A DNA stretch of 50,257 bases from Alphaproteobacteria bacterium (GTDB lineage Bacteria > Pseudomonadota > Alphaproteobacteria > Micropepsales > Micropepsaceae), in the NCBI GenBank assembly GCA_023259375.1, contig JAHFQC010000006.1, positions 113,635 to 163,891 of the forward strand, read 5' to 3'. How positions within the stretch are numbered: the first letter of the stretch is position 1; every line of letters begins with the position of its first letter. Positions 26,051-35,730 of the stretch are shown one piece after another. Under the pieces are notes generated by a model that saw nothing but the letters and a program-made list of their open reading frames with translations, ran no database searches and had not been told where the DNA came from. Made by a program: the position numbers and the translations under genes.

Positions 26051-29000
26051 ATGACCAAGTCGCTTAACCTGTTGAAATCATCCGTTGCCGCCGGCGCGCT
26101 GCTCGCGCTGGGAATGAGCGCTCTTGCCCAGGAGGCCTCCGAGACGGTGGTGGTGACCGGTACCCGCATCCAGCGCACCGAATACGAGCTTCCCAATCCG
26201 GTGCAGATGGTGGGCAGCGACGACATCACCGGTGTCGGGTCGACCAATGTCACCGATTATCTGGTGCGGCTGCCCTCGCTGGTGTCGTCGCTGAGCAGTT
26301 ACGATACCTCGGGCTACGGCACGCCGTCTTCGAACGACGGCTCATCGCTGGCGGGCCTCAATCTGCTCGACCTGCGCAATCTCGGTTATGTCCGCACCTT
26401 GGTGCTGGTCGACGGCAAGCGCCACGTCTCGGAATCGACCGGCAGCGCGGCGGTGGACGTCAATACGATTCCGATCTCGCTGATCGACCGTGTTGAAGTC
26501 GCCACCGGCGGCGCTTCGGCGATTTACGGTGCCGACGGCGTATCGGGCGTGGTGAACTTCATTATGAAGCGCAATCTCGAAGGCCTGCATGTGCGGACCC
26601 AGGGCGCTTTCTCGGAAGACGGCGGCGGCGACACCTTCTTCGGTTCGCTCGCCTACGGCTACAACACCGACGACGGCCGCGGCAACATCTCGGCCGCTCT
26701 CGAGTTCTCGCAGCAGGGCCGTCTCAGCTACATGGATCGCAGCTTCACGCAGCCGGACCATATCCTGCGCTTTGTGCCCAACCCGGATACGTCGACCCCG
26801 AAGCCCAGTCCGCAGCTCGTGCCGGTCCCCAATGCCACCTATATCTGGTCGGCGGTCACCGGTGCGATCTCGACGGATTTTCTCAACACCTTCTCACCCG
26901 ACTTCACCGGCAACGGTCAGCCTTATGTGCATGGCAACGAATACGATTTCTACAACGCGATCGGCGGCAGCGGCCAGCCGTCGGCCAACGTCACCCAAGG
27001 CGACTTCCTCCCGGTGCAGTCGCGCAAGCTCGCCCAGGTCGACGGCCATTACGATTTTTCGGACATGTTCAAGGTCAGTGCCGAATTCAAATATGCCAAG
27101 GTCACGTCGGACTCGCGCAGCACGCCGCCGTGGGACGATTTTCTCGTCATCATGCCGGACAACGCCTTCCTGCCGGCCAATGTGCGCGATGCGATCCTAG
27201 CCGGCGACACCGGCGTAGGCGTGTTCGGTGCCGACTATCTCGGTCTTCGCCGCCGTGAGCGGGTGACGCGCGACACCTACCGCACCTCGCTTGACGTTAC
27301 CGGCGACATCACACCTGCGGGCGGCTTCATCAAGGATCTCATCTACGATGTCTCGTACGTCTGGGGCCAGACCTCGGTCGATGATGGCGACATGGGTATT
27401 CGCGTCGAAGACCGATTCTTCGCGGCGATGGATTCGGTGATCGATCCCAGTTCCGGCAAGCCGACCTGCCGCTCGAATCTCAATCCCGCGGTGCTACCGC
27501 CCGATACCTACGGTTTGCTGCAGGGAGTGCTTGGCGACGGACCGGCGTATTCGGATACCTCGCCGGCGACCTACGGCAAGCTGTCGTTTACGCCCGGCCC
27601 GAACTCGGGTTGCGTGCCCTACAATCCTTTCACGCCGTTCGCCAACCAGGCCGCCTCGCTGGCTTTCATGACCACCGATTTGCACACCCACGGCGTGGTC
27701 AGCCAGCAGGTCCTCACCGGCACGCTGGCAGGCAACTTCCCGATCGCCGAAGCGATCTTTGCCGGTCCTTTGAGCGTGGTGGTCGGCGGCGAGTATCGCT
27801 TCGAGAAAAGCTCGTCGCAGGGCGATCCCAACTGGTACCCGGGCTACACGTTCGACAACCAGCCCGAAGCCACCTCCGGTTCGTTCGATGTTGGCGAGGC
27901 CTTTGCGGAAGTGTCGCTCCCGGTCATCAAGGACCAGCCGTTCATCCGCGAATTCTCGGTCGACGGGGCGGTGCGGTATTCGTCCTATTCGACCGCGGGC
28001 ACGACCACGACCTGGAAATTCGGCGGCGTCTGGGCGCCGTTCGATTGGCTTCGCTTGCGCGGTACCGACGCGTATGCCGTGCGCGCGCCCAACATCGGCG
28101 AGCTGTTCGCGCCGCAGCAGACGCTGTACTCGACGGTCAACGATCCGTGCGACAAGAACAATGTCAACGCCGGAACCTCATATCGCCCCACCAACTGTCA
28201 GGCATTGTTCAATGCCTTGGGCGTGCCGTATACGCCGGGTGTGACCGATCTTTCGACCGCGGGTACCATCAAGACGTTTGTGTCGGGCAATCCCGATCTG
28301 GCGCCGGAGAGTGCCCGCACCTTGACCCTCGGCTTCGTGGTGCAGCCCATTCCCGGGCTCAGCTTCTCAGCCGACTGGTACCGTGTCGTCATTACCAACG
28401 CGATTACCGCGCCCGAAGGCCAGCAGATCGCCGACAAATGCGTCGACCTGTCCTCGATCAACAACGCGTTCTGCGGGCTCGTTACCCGCGATCCCAATGC
28501 CGGCGTGCCGGGGCAGATCACACTTCTCACCGACAAGCAGATCAACGTCGCGTCGTATGAAACCGCCGGCGTCGATTTTGATCTCAGCTATCGCTTCGAC
28601 CCGCGCGATTTCGGGGTCGAAGACAATTACGGCCTGTTCGACCTGCACCTCATCGGCAACTACCTGAACTCGCTTTATCTCACGCCTTTGCAAGGCGAGA
28701 AGCCGGAGTATCAAGTGGCCGAGTCCTTAGAGTCCGCGCCGAAGTGGCAGATGTCGTTCGACCTCAACTGGACCTATGGCGACTTCGACGTGCGCTATAG
28801 TCTGGACTGGTTCTCGCGCACGCTGCGCTACACCCATATTGTGATGAATGCCGCGCCGGACCGCGTCTCGGAGCAGTACAAGTATTACCCGGCGAAGAAC
28901 GTCTCGAACATCCAGGTCGGCTATCGCTTTGCCGAGGAGTACCGGGCGTATTTTGGGCTCAACAATGTGTTCTACCAGAAGCCAGGGCCGGGTAGCTCGG

Positions 29001-29086
29001 GCTATCCCGTCGATCCGCTGGGACGGGTGTTCTATTTCGGCCTCACCATCGACACCAAGAGTGGTCTGCCGAAACTGCCGATCTGA
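26051..29086 (+). CDS. TonB-dependent outer-membrane receptor
   Basis: 1011 residues. A signal peptide (to about 26, ending SALAQ) is followed by ETVVVTGTRIQRTEYELPNP, the TonB-box and plug entrance. Plug hallmarks are LVLVDGKRHV, VDVNTIPISLIDRVEVATGG and ASAIYGADGVSGVVNFIMKR. The barrel contains VRAPNIGELFAPQQT, PDLAPESARTLTLGFVVQP and FSADWYRV. This is the long, oar-type subfamily of receptors abundant in sphingomonads, caulobacters and xanthomonads, which import diverse carbohydrates, peptides or metal chelates. No STN signalling domain is present. It sits between rne and amiC with its own promoter, leader hairpins and terminator, as an independent unit. The last residue is Ile rather than the usual Phe. 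Confidence 0.95.
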   Translation: MTKSLNLLKSSVAAGALLALGMSALAQEASETVVVTGTRIQRTEYELPNPVQMVGSDDITGVGSTNVTDYLVRLPSLVSSLSSYDTSGYGTPSSNDGSSLAGLNLLDLRNLGYVRTLVLVDGKRHVSESTGSAAVDVNTIPISLIDRVEVATGGASAIYGADGVSGVVNFIMKRNLEGLHVRTQGAFSEDGGGDTFFGSLAYGYNTDDGRGNISAALEFSQQGRLSYMDRSFTQPDHILRFVPNPDTSTPKPSPQLVPVPNATYIWSAVTGAISTDFLNTFSPDFTGNGQPYVHGNEYDFYNAIGGSGQPSANVTQGDFLPVQSRKLAQVDGHYDFSDMFKVSAEFKYAKVTSDSRSTPPWDDFLVIMPDNAFLPANVRDAILAGDTGVGVFGADYLGLRRRERVTRDTYRTSLDVTGDITPAGGFIKDLIYDVSYVWGQTSVDDGDMGIRVEDRFFAAMDSVIDPSSGKPTCRSNLNPAVLPPDTYGLLQGVLGDGPAYSDTSPATYGKLSFTPGPNSGCVPYNPFTPFANQAASLAFMTTDLHTHGVVSQQVLTGTLAGNFPIAEAIFAGPLSVVVGGEYRFEKSSSQGDPNWYPGYTFDNQPEATSGSFDVGEAFAEVSLPVIKDQPFIREFSVDGAVRYSSYSTAGTTTTWKFGGVWAPFDWLRLRGTDAYAVRAPNIGELFAPQQTLYSTVNDPCDKNNVNAGTSYRPTNCQALFNALGVPYTPGVTDLSTAGTIKTFVSGNPDLAPESARTLTLGFVVQPIPGLSFSADWYRVVITNAITAPEGQQIADKCVDLSSINNAFCGLVTRDPNAGVPGQITLLTDKQINVASYETAGVDFDLSYRFDPRDFGVEDNYGLFDLHLIGNYLNSLYLTPLQGEKPEYQVAESLESAPKWQMSFDLNWTYGDFDVRYSLDWFSRTLRYTHIVMNAAPDRVSEQYKYYPAKNVSNIQVGYRFAEEYRAYFGLNNVFYQKPGPGSSGYPVDPLGRVFYFGLTIDTKSGLPKLPI

Positions 29087-29110
29087 CGGCGGAAACCTTT
29101 GAGTTTATTG

Positions 29111-29146
29111 AAAATGGCGGGTTCTTTTCGGCCCGCCATTTTGCAT
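29111..29146 (+). terminator. Terminator of the TonB-receptor gene
   Basis: AAAATGGCGGG (29111-29121) and CCCGCCATTTT (29132-29142) form a perfect 11-bp stem with A- and T-tracts, so it could work in both directions. Confidence 0.88.
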
Positions 29147-29220
29147 TAGGGGTGTGCTAACGGGCCGGAAATGGTTTATGTCCATAATCCATATCCGAGT
29201 GCAGAATCGGGCCGGTTGCC

Positions 29221-30525
29221 ATGCGAGTGATGCGGGAATGCGTGCGTGCCGCCGTTGCGTTCATTCTGCTTGGCTCGGCCGCGGCTCAATCGCCGCAATC
29301 CGCCAATGATGTGATCGACCAGGTTCTGCGTGACGGCGCCAGAACCGTTGCCCGTCCGGTCCAGCAGGCGCGCGAACCGATCGTGATGGGCGTGCGCGTC
29401 GGGCAGCATGACGACCGCACACGGTTTGTGGTCGAACTGTCCGAACCGGTGGCGATGCGCACTTTTACGCTCACCAACCCCAACCGGGTAGTGATCGACA
29501 TGCCGCTGGTGAAGTGGCACCTCGAAGGTCCGCCGCGGACCGGCGGCTACGGCGCCGTCCGCAGTTACCGCTACGGCACGTTCCGGACGGGCAATTCGCG
29601 CTTCGTGATCGATCTGGCCCAGCCGGTCAACGTGGGCGAGCCGATGGTGCTGGAGCCGGTCAACGGCTCCGGCTATCGCGTCGTGTTCGACCTGTTTCCC
29701 ACCGCCCAGGCCAAGTTCGACCGTGCCGCCGGCTGGCCATCCGACCTGCGCGCCCGCGACAATGCCGCCCAGGTGGCATCCTTGCCCCAGAACCCGCCGC
29801 CGCTGCGAAGCCGGATCAAACGGGTGATCGTCATCGACCCGGGCCATGGTGGTACCGATCCGGGCACCCATTCCACCGACGGTCAGGCCGAAAAGGAACT
29901 CGTTCTGGGCGTGTCGCTGCAGCTTGAGCGCGTTCTCCTGGCGCGCGGGTACACCGTGCACATGACACGCGATAGCGATGTGGCGGTGGAATTGTCCGAA
30001 CGCCGCGCCATCGCCCAAAGCTGGCACGCCGATCTCTTGATTTCGGTTCATGCCAATTCGCATCCTGATCCGGGGATCACGGGCCTGTCGATCTACACTT
30101 TGTCGGAAAAGGGCTCCGACGCTGAAGCCCGGGCGGTGGCGAAAAAGGAAAACGAGGCCGACAAGCGCTCCGGTGCCGAGCGGGCCGGCGACAACGACGT
30201 CGCCTCGATTCTGCTGGCGCTGTCGCAACGTGACACCATGAACAAATCTTCACGTTTCGCCGAGGCCGCGATTTCTACCCTGCGCAACGAAACGGACATC
30301 TTGCCACACAAGCCCCACCGCGATGCTGCGTTTGTTGTGCTGAAATCGCCGGAAGTGCCTTCCGTCCTGATCGAATTGGGCTACATGACCAATCCGGACG
30401 AAGCGAGGAAGATGCAAAGCGACGGCTGGCGCGCTAGAGTTGCCCGAGCCATTGCGGCGGCCGTGGACCGCCAGTTCATGACCGCAGCGGAAGCCGGGCC
30501 GGCGACGGGCCGCGCTTCGGAATAA
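29221..30525 (+). CDS. amiC: N-acetylmuramoyl-L-alanine amidase, AMIN + Amidase_3
   Basis: 434 residues with a signal peptide (AAVAFILLGSAAAQ). An AMIN-type targeting domain (about 52-155; RTFTLTNPNRVVIDMP, GNSRFVIDLAQPV) is followed by the zinc amidase domain (about 200-415). Zinc ligands are visible: H209 in DPGHGGTD, E224 in AEKELVL and the His of ISVHANS; LIELGYMTN holds the catalytic Glu. It cleaves stem peptides from septal peptidoglycan in the periplasm so that daughter cells can separate. Start ATG 29221 or 29230; neither has a strong ribosome site. mrcA follows 33 nt later, a conserved alphaproteobacterial pair. Confidence 0.95.
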   Translation: MRVMRECVRAAVAFILLGSAAAQSPQSANDVIDQVLRDGARTVARPVQQAREPIVMGVRVGQHDDRTRFVVELSEPVAMRTFTLTNPNRVVIDMPLVKWHLEGPPRTGGYGAVRSYRYGTFRTGNSRFVIDLAQPVNVGEPMVLEPVNGSGYRVVFDLFPTAQAKFDRAAGWPSDLRARDNAAQVASLPQNPPPLRSRIKRVIVIDPGHGGTDPGTHSTDGQAEKELVLGVSLQLERVLLARGYTVHMTRDSDVAVELSERRAIAQSWHADLLISVHANSHPDPGITGLSIYTLSEKGSDAEARAVAKKENEADKRSGAERAGDNDVASILLALSQRDTMNKSSRFAEAAISTLRNETDILPHKPHRDAAFVVLKSPEVPSVLIELGYMTNPDEARKMQSDGWRARVARAIAAAVDRQFMTAAEAGPATGRASE

Positions 30526-30558
30526 TGACGTCAACGAAGCGGTTTTCCAGCTGTCCTC

Positions 30559-33222
30559 ATGAGCAACGATTCCGACGACCTCCCGCGGCCTGGTTCGATC
30601 CCGGGAGCTCCGCCTCCGTCCGATTCCGGTGAGAACGCGCCCTGGAAACTGGGGCGGCCGGAAGGCTTCGGGCATCGCCAGATTGATGACGACGGCTACG
30701 GGCCGGACGACGATCCGCCGCCTCCGCCGCGCCGCCGCCGCCGTCTGTCGACCTTCGGTTCGGTGGGGCGGATCTGGAATAGCCGCAACTGGAAACACCG
30801 GCTCGCGCTCTATGCCGGTCTTAGCGTGCTGGTCATCATTGCCGCCACCGCCCTTGGCACGATGGGCTATGTCTGGTGGGTGACGCGCGATTTGCCGAGC
30901 GTCAAGGATCTGCAGAATTACGCCCCGCCGGTGACGACCCGCGTTTATGCCGGCGACGGCACCTTGATCGGCGAGTATGCCCGCGAGCGGCGCGTGTTCG
31001 TGCCCATCGCGTTCGTGCCCAAGCTCGTGATCAACGCCTTCACCTCGGCGGAAGACCGCAACTTCTACAGCCATCCCGGCATCGACGTGTCGGGCATCCT
31101 GCGTGCCGCGATCAAGGATGTTGGCCGTGTGGCGGCGGGCAAGCGCCCCGAAGGCGGCTCGACCATCACTCAGCAGGTGGCGAAGAATTTCAAGCTCAAC
31201 GCCGACGTCAAGCTCAAGCGCAAGATCCAGGAAGCCGTGCTCGCGCTGCGCCTGGACTCCGCGTACTCGAAGGACAAGATCCTTGAGCTCTATCTCAACC
31301 AGATCAATCTCGGCCAGAACTCCTACGGCGTCGCCGCGGCGGCGCTGAACTATTTCGGCAAATCGCTCGACGAGTTGTCGATCTCCGAAGTGGCGTTCCT
31401 GGCGGCGCTGCCCAAGGCGCCGAGCCATTACGATCCGCGTTACCATTACGAGGCCGCCGTCAATCGCCGCAATTGGGTGATCGGCCAGATGGAAGAGAAC
31501 GGCTACATCACCCGCGAGCAGGCCGATGCCGCCAAGGCCGAGCCGTTGCGCGCCAACACCCGTCCGCTCGGCAGCCAGACCCAGGACGCGCAGTATTTTG
31601 TCGAAGAAGTTCGCCGCCAGCTCTATTCCAAGTTCGGCGGTGCGCAGCTTTATGACGGCGGTCTGCAGGTCCGCTCCACCCTCGACGCGCGGCTGCAGAA
31701 CTACGCCGTGAATGCGCTGCGTATGGGCCTCGTGCGCTACGACCGCCGCCACGGCTGGCGCGGTGCCAAGAAGACCATCGATGTCACCGGCGACTGGAAG
31801 ACGGCGCTGGTCGGCCTCGGCAATCATTCCGGTATCGAGACCTGGGACATCGCCGTGGTGCTCGGCTATCGCGGCAACGATGTGCGCATCGGATTGGCGA
31901 GCGGTGAGCAGGCGACGATTCCGTTCAAGGAATTGCAGTGGGCCCGGCCGCAGCTTGCCAACATGGAAATCGGCGCAGCCCCGTCGAAGCCGCAGTCCGT
32001 GGTCAAGGTCGGCGACGTGATCTACGTCGAAGGCATCGACAAGCGCGGCAATTACGGCTTGCGTCAGGTGCCCGAGGTTAACGGCGGCATCGTCGCCATC
32101 GATCCGCACACGGGCCGCATCCTGGCGCTGTCGGGCGGCTTCTCCTACGACTCCAGCCAGTACGACCGCGCCATGCAGGCGCTGCGTCAGCCGGGTTCGA
32201 CCTTCAAGCCGTTCGTTTATGCCGCCGCGCTCGACAACGGCTTCACGCCGACCGCGAAAATCCTCGACGCGCCGTTCTGCATGTCGCAAGGCGCCGGGAT
32301 GCCGATGTGGTGTCCGGAAAACTTCGAGAAGCACTTCATCGGTCTCGCCACCATGCGGCGCGGCATTGTGCTGTCGAAGAACCTGATGACCGTGCGTTTG
32401 GCGCAGTCCGTCGGCATGGACAAGATCGCGCCCGTCGCCGAGAAGTTCGGCGTCTACAATCATCTCGACCGGCTGCTCGCCAACTCGCTCGGTGCCACCG
32501 GCACGACGCTTTTGAAGATGACCACCGGCTTTGCCGAGTTCGTCAACGGCGGCAAGAAAATCCAGCCCTCGCTGGTCGATCAGATCCAGGACCGCAACGG
32601 CAAGACCATCTGGCGCCACGACGAGCGAAAGTGCGACGGCTGCAATGCCGATTGGCACGACCAGTCCGAGCCGCTGCTCGACGATACGCGCGAGCAGATC
32701 ATGGACCCGCGCACCGCCTATCAAATTGTCTCGTTCCTGCAGGGCGTGGTGCAGAACGGTACCGGCGTGACCGTCGCCAGCGTTGGCAAGCCGCTCGCCG
32801 GCAAGACCGGCACCTCGAACGAAAGCCGCGATGTCTGGTTCGTCGGCTTCTCGCCGGATCTTGCCGCTGGTGTGTATGTCGGCTTCGACAATCCGCGCAC
32901 GCTGGGTCAGAAAGAGCAGGGCGCCACCGTCGCCGCGCCGATCTTCCGCGATTTCATGAAGGGCGCGCTCGCCGATAAGCCGGCGACGCCGTTCCGCGTG
33001 CCGCCGGGGATCGAATTCGTCACCGTCGATCGCTTGACCGGCGCCACGGTTCCGCCCGGCACGCCCGGCTCGATTCAGGAGGCCTTCAAGCAAGGCACCG
33101 CGCCCGGCGAACCCGGCGCCCCGCCGCCCGTCGTGATCGGCGGCGACCAGCCCACGAGCAGCCCCGGCACACCCGGCTCCGCTGCGTCCGGCGTGGAAGA
33201 GGGCACCGGCGGGTTATACTGA
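30559..33222 (+). CDS. mrcA: Penicillin-binding protein 1A (bifunctional)
   Basis: 887 residues. A proline- and arginine-rich cytosolic N-terminus (1-75) precedes a single membrane anchor (about 80-103). The glycosyltransferase-51 domain (about 125-300) has SAEDRNFYSHPGID and GGSTITQQVAKNF. An OB-like insert is at about 340-480. The transpeptidase domain holds the nucleophile S547 in PGSTFKPF, the SxN equivalent SKN, and GKTGTSNESRD. It polymerises and cross-links peptidoglycan. The C-terminal tail is Pro/Gly-rich. The gene lies directly downstream of amiC and the two are probably one operon. Confidence 0.97.
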   Translation: MSNDSDDLPRPGSIPGAPPPSDSGENAPWKLGRPEGFGHRQIDDDGYGPDDDPPPPPRRRRRLSTFGSVGRIWNSRNWKHRLALYAGLSVLVIIAATALGTMGYVWWVTRDLPSVKDLQNYAPPVTTRVYAGDGTLIGEYARERRVFVPIAFVPKLVINAFTSAEDRNFYSHPGIDVSGILRAAIKDVGRVAAGKRPEGGSTITQQVAKNFKLNADVKLKRKIQEAVLALRLDSAYSKDKILELYLNQINLGQNSYGVAAAALNYFGKSLDELSISEVAFLAALPKAPSHYDPRYHYEAAVNRRNWVIGQMEENGYITREQADAAKAEPLRANTRPLGSQTQDAQYFVEEVRRQLYSKFGGAQLYDGGLQVRSTLDARLQNYAVNALRMGLVRYDRRHGWRGAKKTIDVTGDWKTALVGLGNHSGIETWDIAVVLGYRGNDVRIGLASGEQATIPFKELQWARPQLANMEIGAAPSKPQSVVKVGDVIYVEGIDKRGNYGLRQVPEVNGGIVAIDPHTGRILALSGGFSYDSSQYDRAMQALRQPGSTFKPFVYAAALDNGFTPTAKILDAPFCMSQGAGMPMWCPENFEKHFIGLATMRRGIVLSKNLMTVRLAQSVGMDKIAPVAEKFGVYNHLDRLLANSLGATGTTLLKMTTGFAEFVNGGKKIQPSLVDQIQDRNGKTIWRHDERKCDGCNADWHDQSEPLLDDTREQIMDPRTAYQIVSFLQGVVQNGTGVTVASVGKPLAGKTGTSNESRDVWFVGFSPDLAAGVYVGFDNPRTLGQKEQGATVAAPIFRDFMKGALADKPATPFRVPPGIEFVTVDRLTGATVPPGTPGSIQEAFKQGTAPGEPGAPPPVVIGGDQPTSSPGTPGSAASGVEEGTGGLY

Positions 33223-33284
33223 TGGCTCTGTCGTTCTGTCCGCCGGTATGCGATGTGTAGGGCATACCGGTTGACGGAATTTCG

Positions 33285-35126
33285 ATGACATATGACGGAA
33301 AAGCAAACTCCGTCGCGCTGATGATCGCCCGGCTGCGGGCGCTGCAATGGCGGGCGAAAATCAGAGCCATCGCGCTGCGGCCGGTGGTGCGCGGCAACGA
33401 GCCGGTGCAGATCGTTTTCTGCGCTTTTCTCGGCGCGGCGGTCGGCGTTGTCATCGACCTTGTCCACGAGGCAGTGCTGTTTCTCCACCGCATCTGCTTT
33501 GATCTTCCCGCCGGCAGTTTTCTCAGCACCGGCATCGGCATCCCGCCCTGGCGCATCGTGATCATGCCGGTTCTTGGTGGGCTGCTTCTCGGTTTGTTTC
33601 GGCACCTGACGCAGCGGCGTCTGGCGCACGATATCGTCGATCCCATCGAAGCCAATGCGCTGCTTGGCGGTCGCATGTCGTTGCGCGATTCCGTGCGGCT
33701 TGCCTGGACCACGGTGATTTCCAACGGTTCCGGAGCGTCGCTTGGCATGGAGGCGGGCTACACCCAGCTCGGTGCCGGCATCTTTTCGGCGATCGGACAA
33801 TTCTTCCGCTTGCGCCGCACCGACTTGCGCGTGTTCGTGACGGCCGGAGCCGGTGCCGCCATTGCCGCCGCGTTCAACGCTCCGCTGGCTGGCGCCTTCT
33901 ACGGCTTCGAACTGGTTTTGGGCGGCTACACCATTCGCGCGTTGGCGCCGGTAAGCGTGGCGTGCGTCTGTGCCACCCTAGTGGCGCGCTCGCTCAATCA
34001 TACGGCCGCGCTGTTCACCGTCCCCGATACCTCCAGCCTTTTGCCGCTCAGCTATTACCTGTTCGCCGCGATGGGCATCGTTGCCGCCGGGATCGGCATT
34101 CTCACCATGCGGTGTGTCACCTGGACGGAAACCGCGTTGCGGGCGAGCCATGTGCCCTCGTGGCTGCGTCCGGCCATTGGCGGATTGGCAGTGACCGTCA
34201 TCGCTTTGGCATTTCCGCAGGTCCTCGGCAGCGGCCATGGCGCCGTCCAGTTTCATTTCGACCGGCAGCTGCCGTGGCTGATGGTGGCGGCGTTCCTGCT
34301 GGCGAAGATTCTGGCATCCGCCGTTTCCATCGGTTCGGGATTTCGCGGTGGCCTGTTCAGCTCGTCCTTGCTCCTGGGGGCGGTGTTCGGCGCGGTATTC
34401 GTGGAACTTGCGGCGCTGGCAGTGCCGGCGGTGGCGGCAGAGCGGTCGGCCTTCATGCTCGCCGGCATGGGCGCGGTCGCGGCTTCGATCATCGGAGCGC
34501 CGATGACCATGGTGTTTCTGACGCTCGAAGCCACAGGTGATTTCATGATGAGCGTGGGTGTCTTCCTCGCCGTCGTCATAGCCTCGACCATTACGCGCCT
34601 GACTTTCGGGTATTCCTTCGCGACGTGGCGTTTCCATCAGCGCGGCTTGACGATCCGCGGAGCCCAGGACGTCGGCTGGATCGCCGAACTCACGGTCGGA
34701 CGTCTGATGCGATCGGATCCCTTGACCGTGCCCGACAACACGCCGCTGCAGGCGCTGCGGAAGCAGTTTCCGCCGGGCAGCACCAAGTGGCTGTTCGCGG
34801 TCGACCGCACCGGGTCGTATGTCGGCCGCATCGATGTTGCCGAGGCGCACAATGCCGATATCGATGATGCGATGCCCAGTCTGGTGGCGGGCGATTTGGC
34901 CGAGGCTCCGCATCAGTTCCTGGTCCCCGGCGACAATGTCCGCCTGGCGCTGCAGCGGTTTGAGGAGACCCAGAGCGAAACCCTGCCTGTCCTGCTATCG
35001 GCGTCAAAGCGAATGCCGGTCGGCTATCTGACCGAAGCCTACTCGCTCAAACGCTACACCCAGGAATTGGAACGTATCCGCGCCAGCGAGACCGGCAGTG
35101 ACCTTGGGCAACTCTCGCCCCGATGA
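33285..35126 (+). CDS. ClC-family chloride channel/antiporter with CBS pair
   Basis: 613 residues. Ten or more hydrophobic helices (about 40-450) form the ClC fold and the C-terminal 140 residues a CBS pair (VGRLMRSDPLTVPDNTPL and GDLAEAPHQFLVPGDNVRLALQ). The selectivity blocks are GSGASLGMEAGYTQLGAG, in which E156 takes the place of the gating Glu while GREGP has become GMEAG, and GSGFRGGLFSSSLLLGA, the equivalent of the GxFxP region. YGFELVLGG is a candidate for the internal proton glutamate. It probably exchanges or conducts anions across the inner membrane; whether it is an antiporter or a channel cannot be decided. The CBS pair suggests nucleotide regulation. Confidence 0.92.
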   Translation: MTYDGKANSVALMIARLRALQWRAKIRAIALRPVVRGNEPVQIVFCAFLGAAVGVVIDLVHEAVLFLHRICFDLPAGSFLSTGIGIPPWRIVIMPVLGGLLLGLFRHLTQRRLAHDIVDPIEANALLGGRMSLRDSVRLAWTTVISNGSGASLGMEAGYTQLGAGIFSAIGQFFRLRRTDLRVFVTAGAGAAIAAAFNAPLAGAFYGFELVLGGYTIRALAPVSVACVCATLVARSLNHTAALFTVPDTSSLLPLSYYLFAAMGIVAAGIGILTMRCVTWTETALRASHVPSWLRPAIGGLAVTVIALAFPQVLGSGHGAVQFHFDRQLPWLMVAAFLLAKILASAVSIGSGFRGGLFSSSLLLGAVFGAVFVELAALAVPAVAAERSAFMLAGMGAVAASIIGAPMTMVFLTLEATGDFMMSVGVFLAVVIASTITRLTFGYSFATWRFHQRGLTIRGAQDVGWIAELTVGRLMRSDPLTVPDNTPLQALRKQFPPGSTKWLFAVDRTGSYVGRIDVAEAHNADIDDAMPSLVAGDLAEAPHQFLVPGDNVRLALQRFEETQSETLPVLLSASKRMPVGYLTEAYSLKRYTQELERIRASETGSDLGQLSPR

Positions 35127-35210
35127 TGCCGTCACGCCGATATCACGAGCGGACCAGTTGTTTTTCCGCCGGGGAAAAGCGTTCTGTCTGAGGACGATGG
35201 AGTTTCTCGG

Positions 35211-35726
35211 ATGAACGCTAAGGCAATCGTGGCCGGTGTTATCGCTGCGGCACTCGTTGCGGGGTGCGCAACCCGGCCGGAAGGGCCGGAGATTCCGGCG
35301 CGGCCGGGCGAGGGCAAGTCGTGGGAGGCATTCCAGCACGACGATTATGTCTGTCGCGATTTCGCCGACGGGCGTGTTGCCGGCCGGGCCGAGAACGCCA
35401 ACGACCATGCCATTCTCACCACCATTATCGGCGCCGGTCTGGGTGCGGCGCTGGGCGGAGCCATCGGCGGCGGCAATGGCGCGGGCATCGGCGCGGCGGC
35501 GGGCGGCGTCGGTGGTGCCGCTTACGGCAGCAACCAGACCGACCGCTCCCAGTACAGCACGCAGCGCCAGTACGACATCGCCTATGCGCAATGCATGGCG
35601 GCCAAAGGCAACGACGTTCCGCCGCCGTTCGGCTACCGCCACCGCCGCGACCGCGATCGCTATGATGATCGCGATCGCTCCGATCGCGGGGACTACCGCG
35701 ACGACGGCCCGCCGCCGCGGGACTGA
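35211..35726 (+). CDS. Glycine-zipper lipoprotein
   Basis: 171 residues. The signal ends in a lipobox (ALVAGC, Cys19), so it is lipidated. After YVCRDFADGRVAG comes a glycine zipper (about 72-106: GAGLGAALGGAIGGG and repeats), which can insert in or span membranes, then QRQYDIAYAQCMAAKGN and a highly charged Arg/Asp tail (about 145-171). Two cysteines outside the lipobox may pair. Proteins of this type sit in the outer membrane or periplasm; the function is unknown. It is convergent with the GH2 gene, with four bases between stops and no terminator visible. Confidence 0.85.
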   Translation: MNAKAIVAGVIAAALVAGCATRPEGPEIPARPGEGKSWEAFQHDDYVCRDFADGRVAGRAENANDHAILTTIIGAGLGAALGGAIGGGNGAGIGAAAGGVGGAAYGSNQTDRSQYSTQRQYDIAYAQCMAAKGNDVPPPFGYRHRRDRDRYDDRDRSDRGDYRDDGPPPRD

Positions 35727-35730
35727 ACGA

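Noticed and set aside
30250-33093. 947-codon minus-strand frame opposite mrcA
   Set aside because: mrcA is unmistakable by its GT51 and transpeptidase motifs. The antisense product has no recognisable domain.
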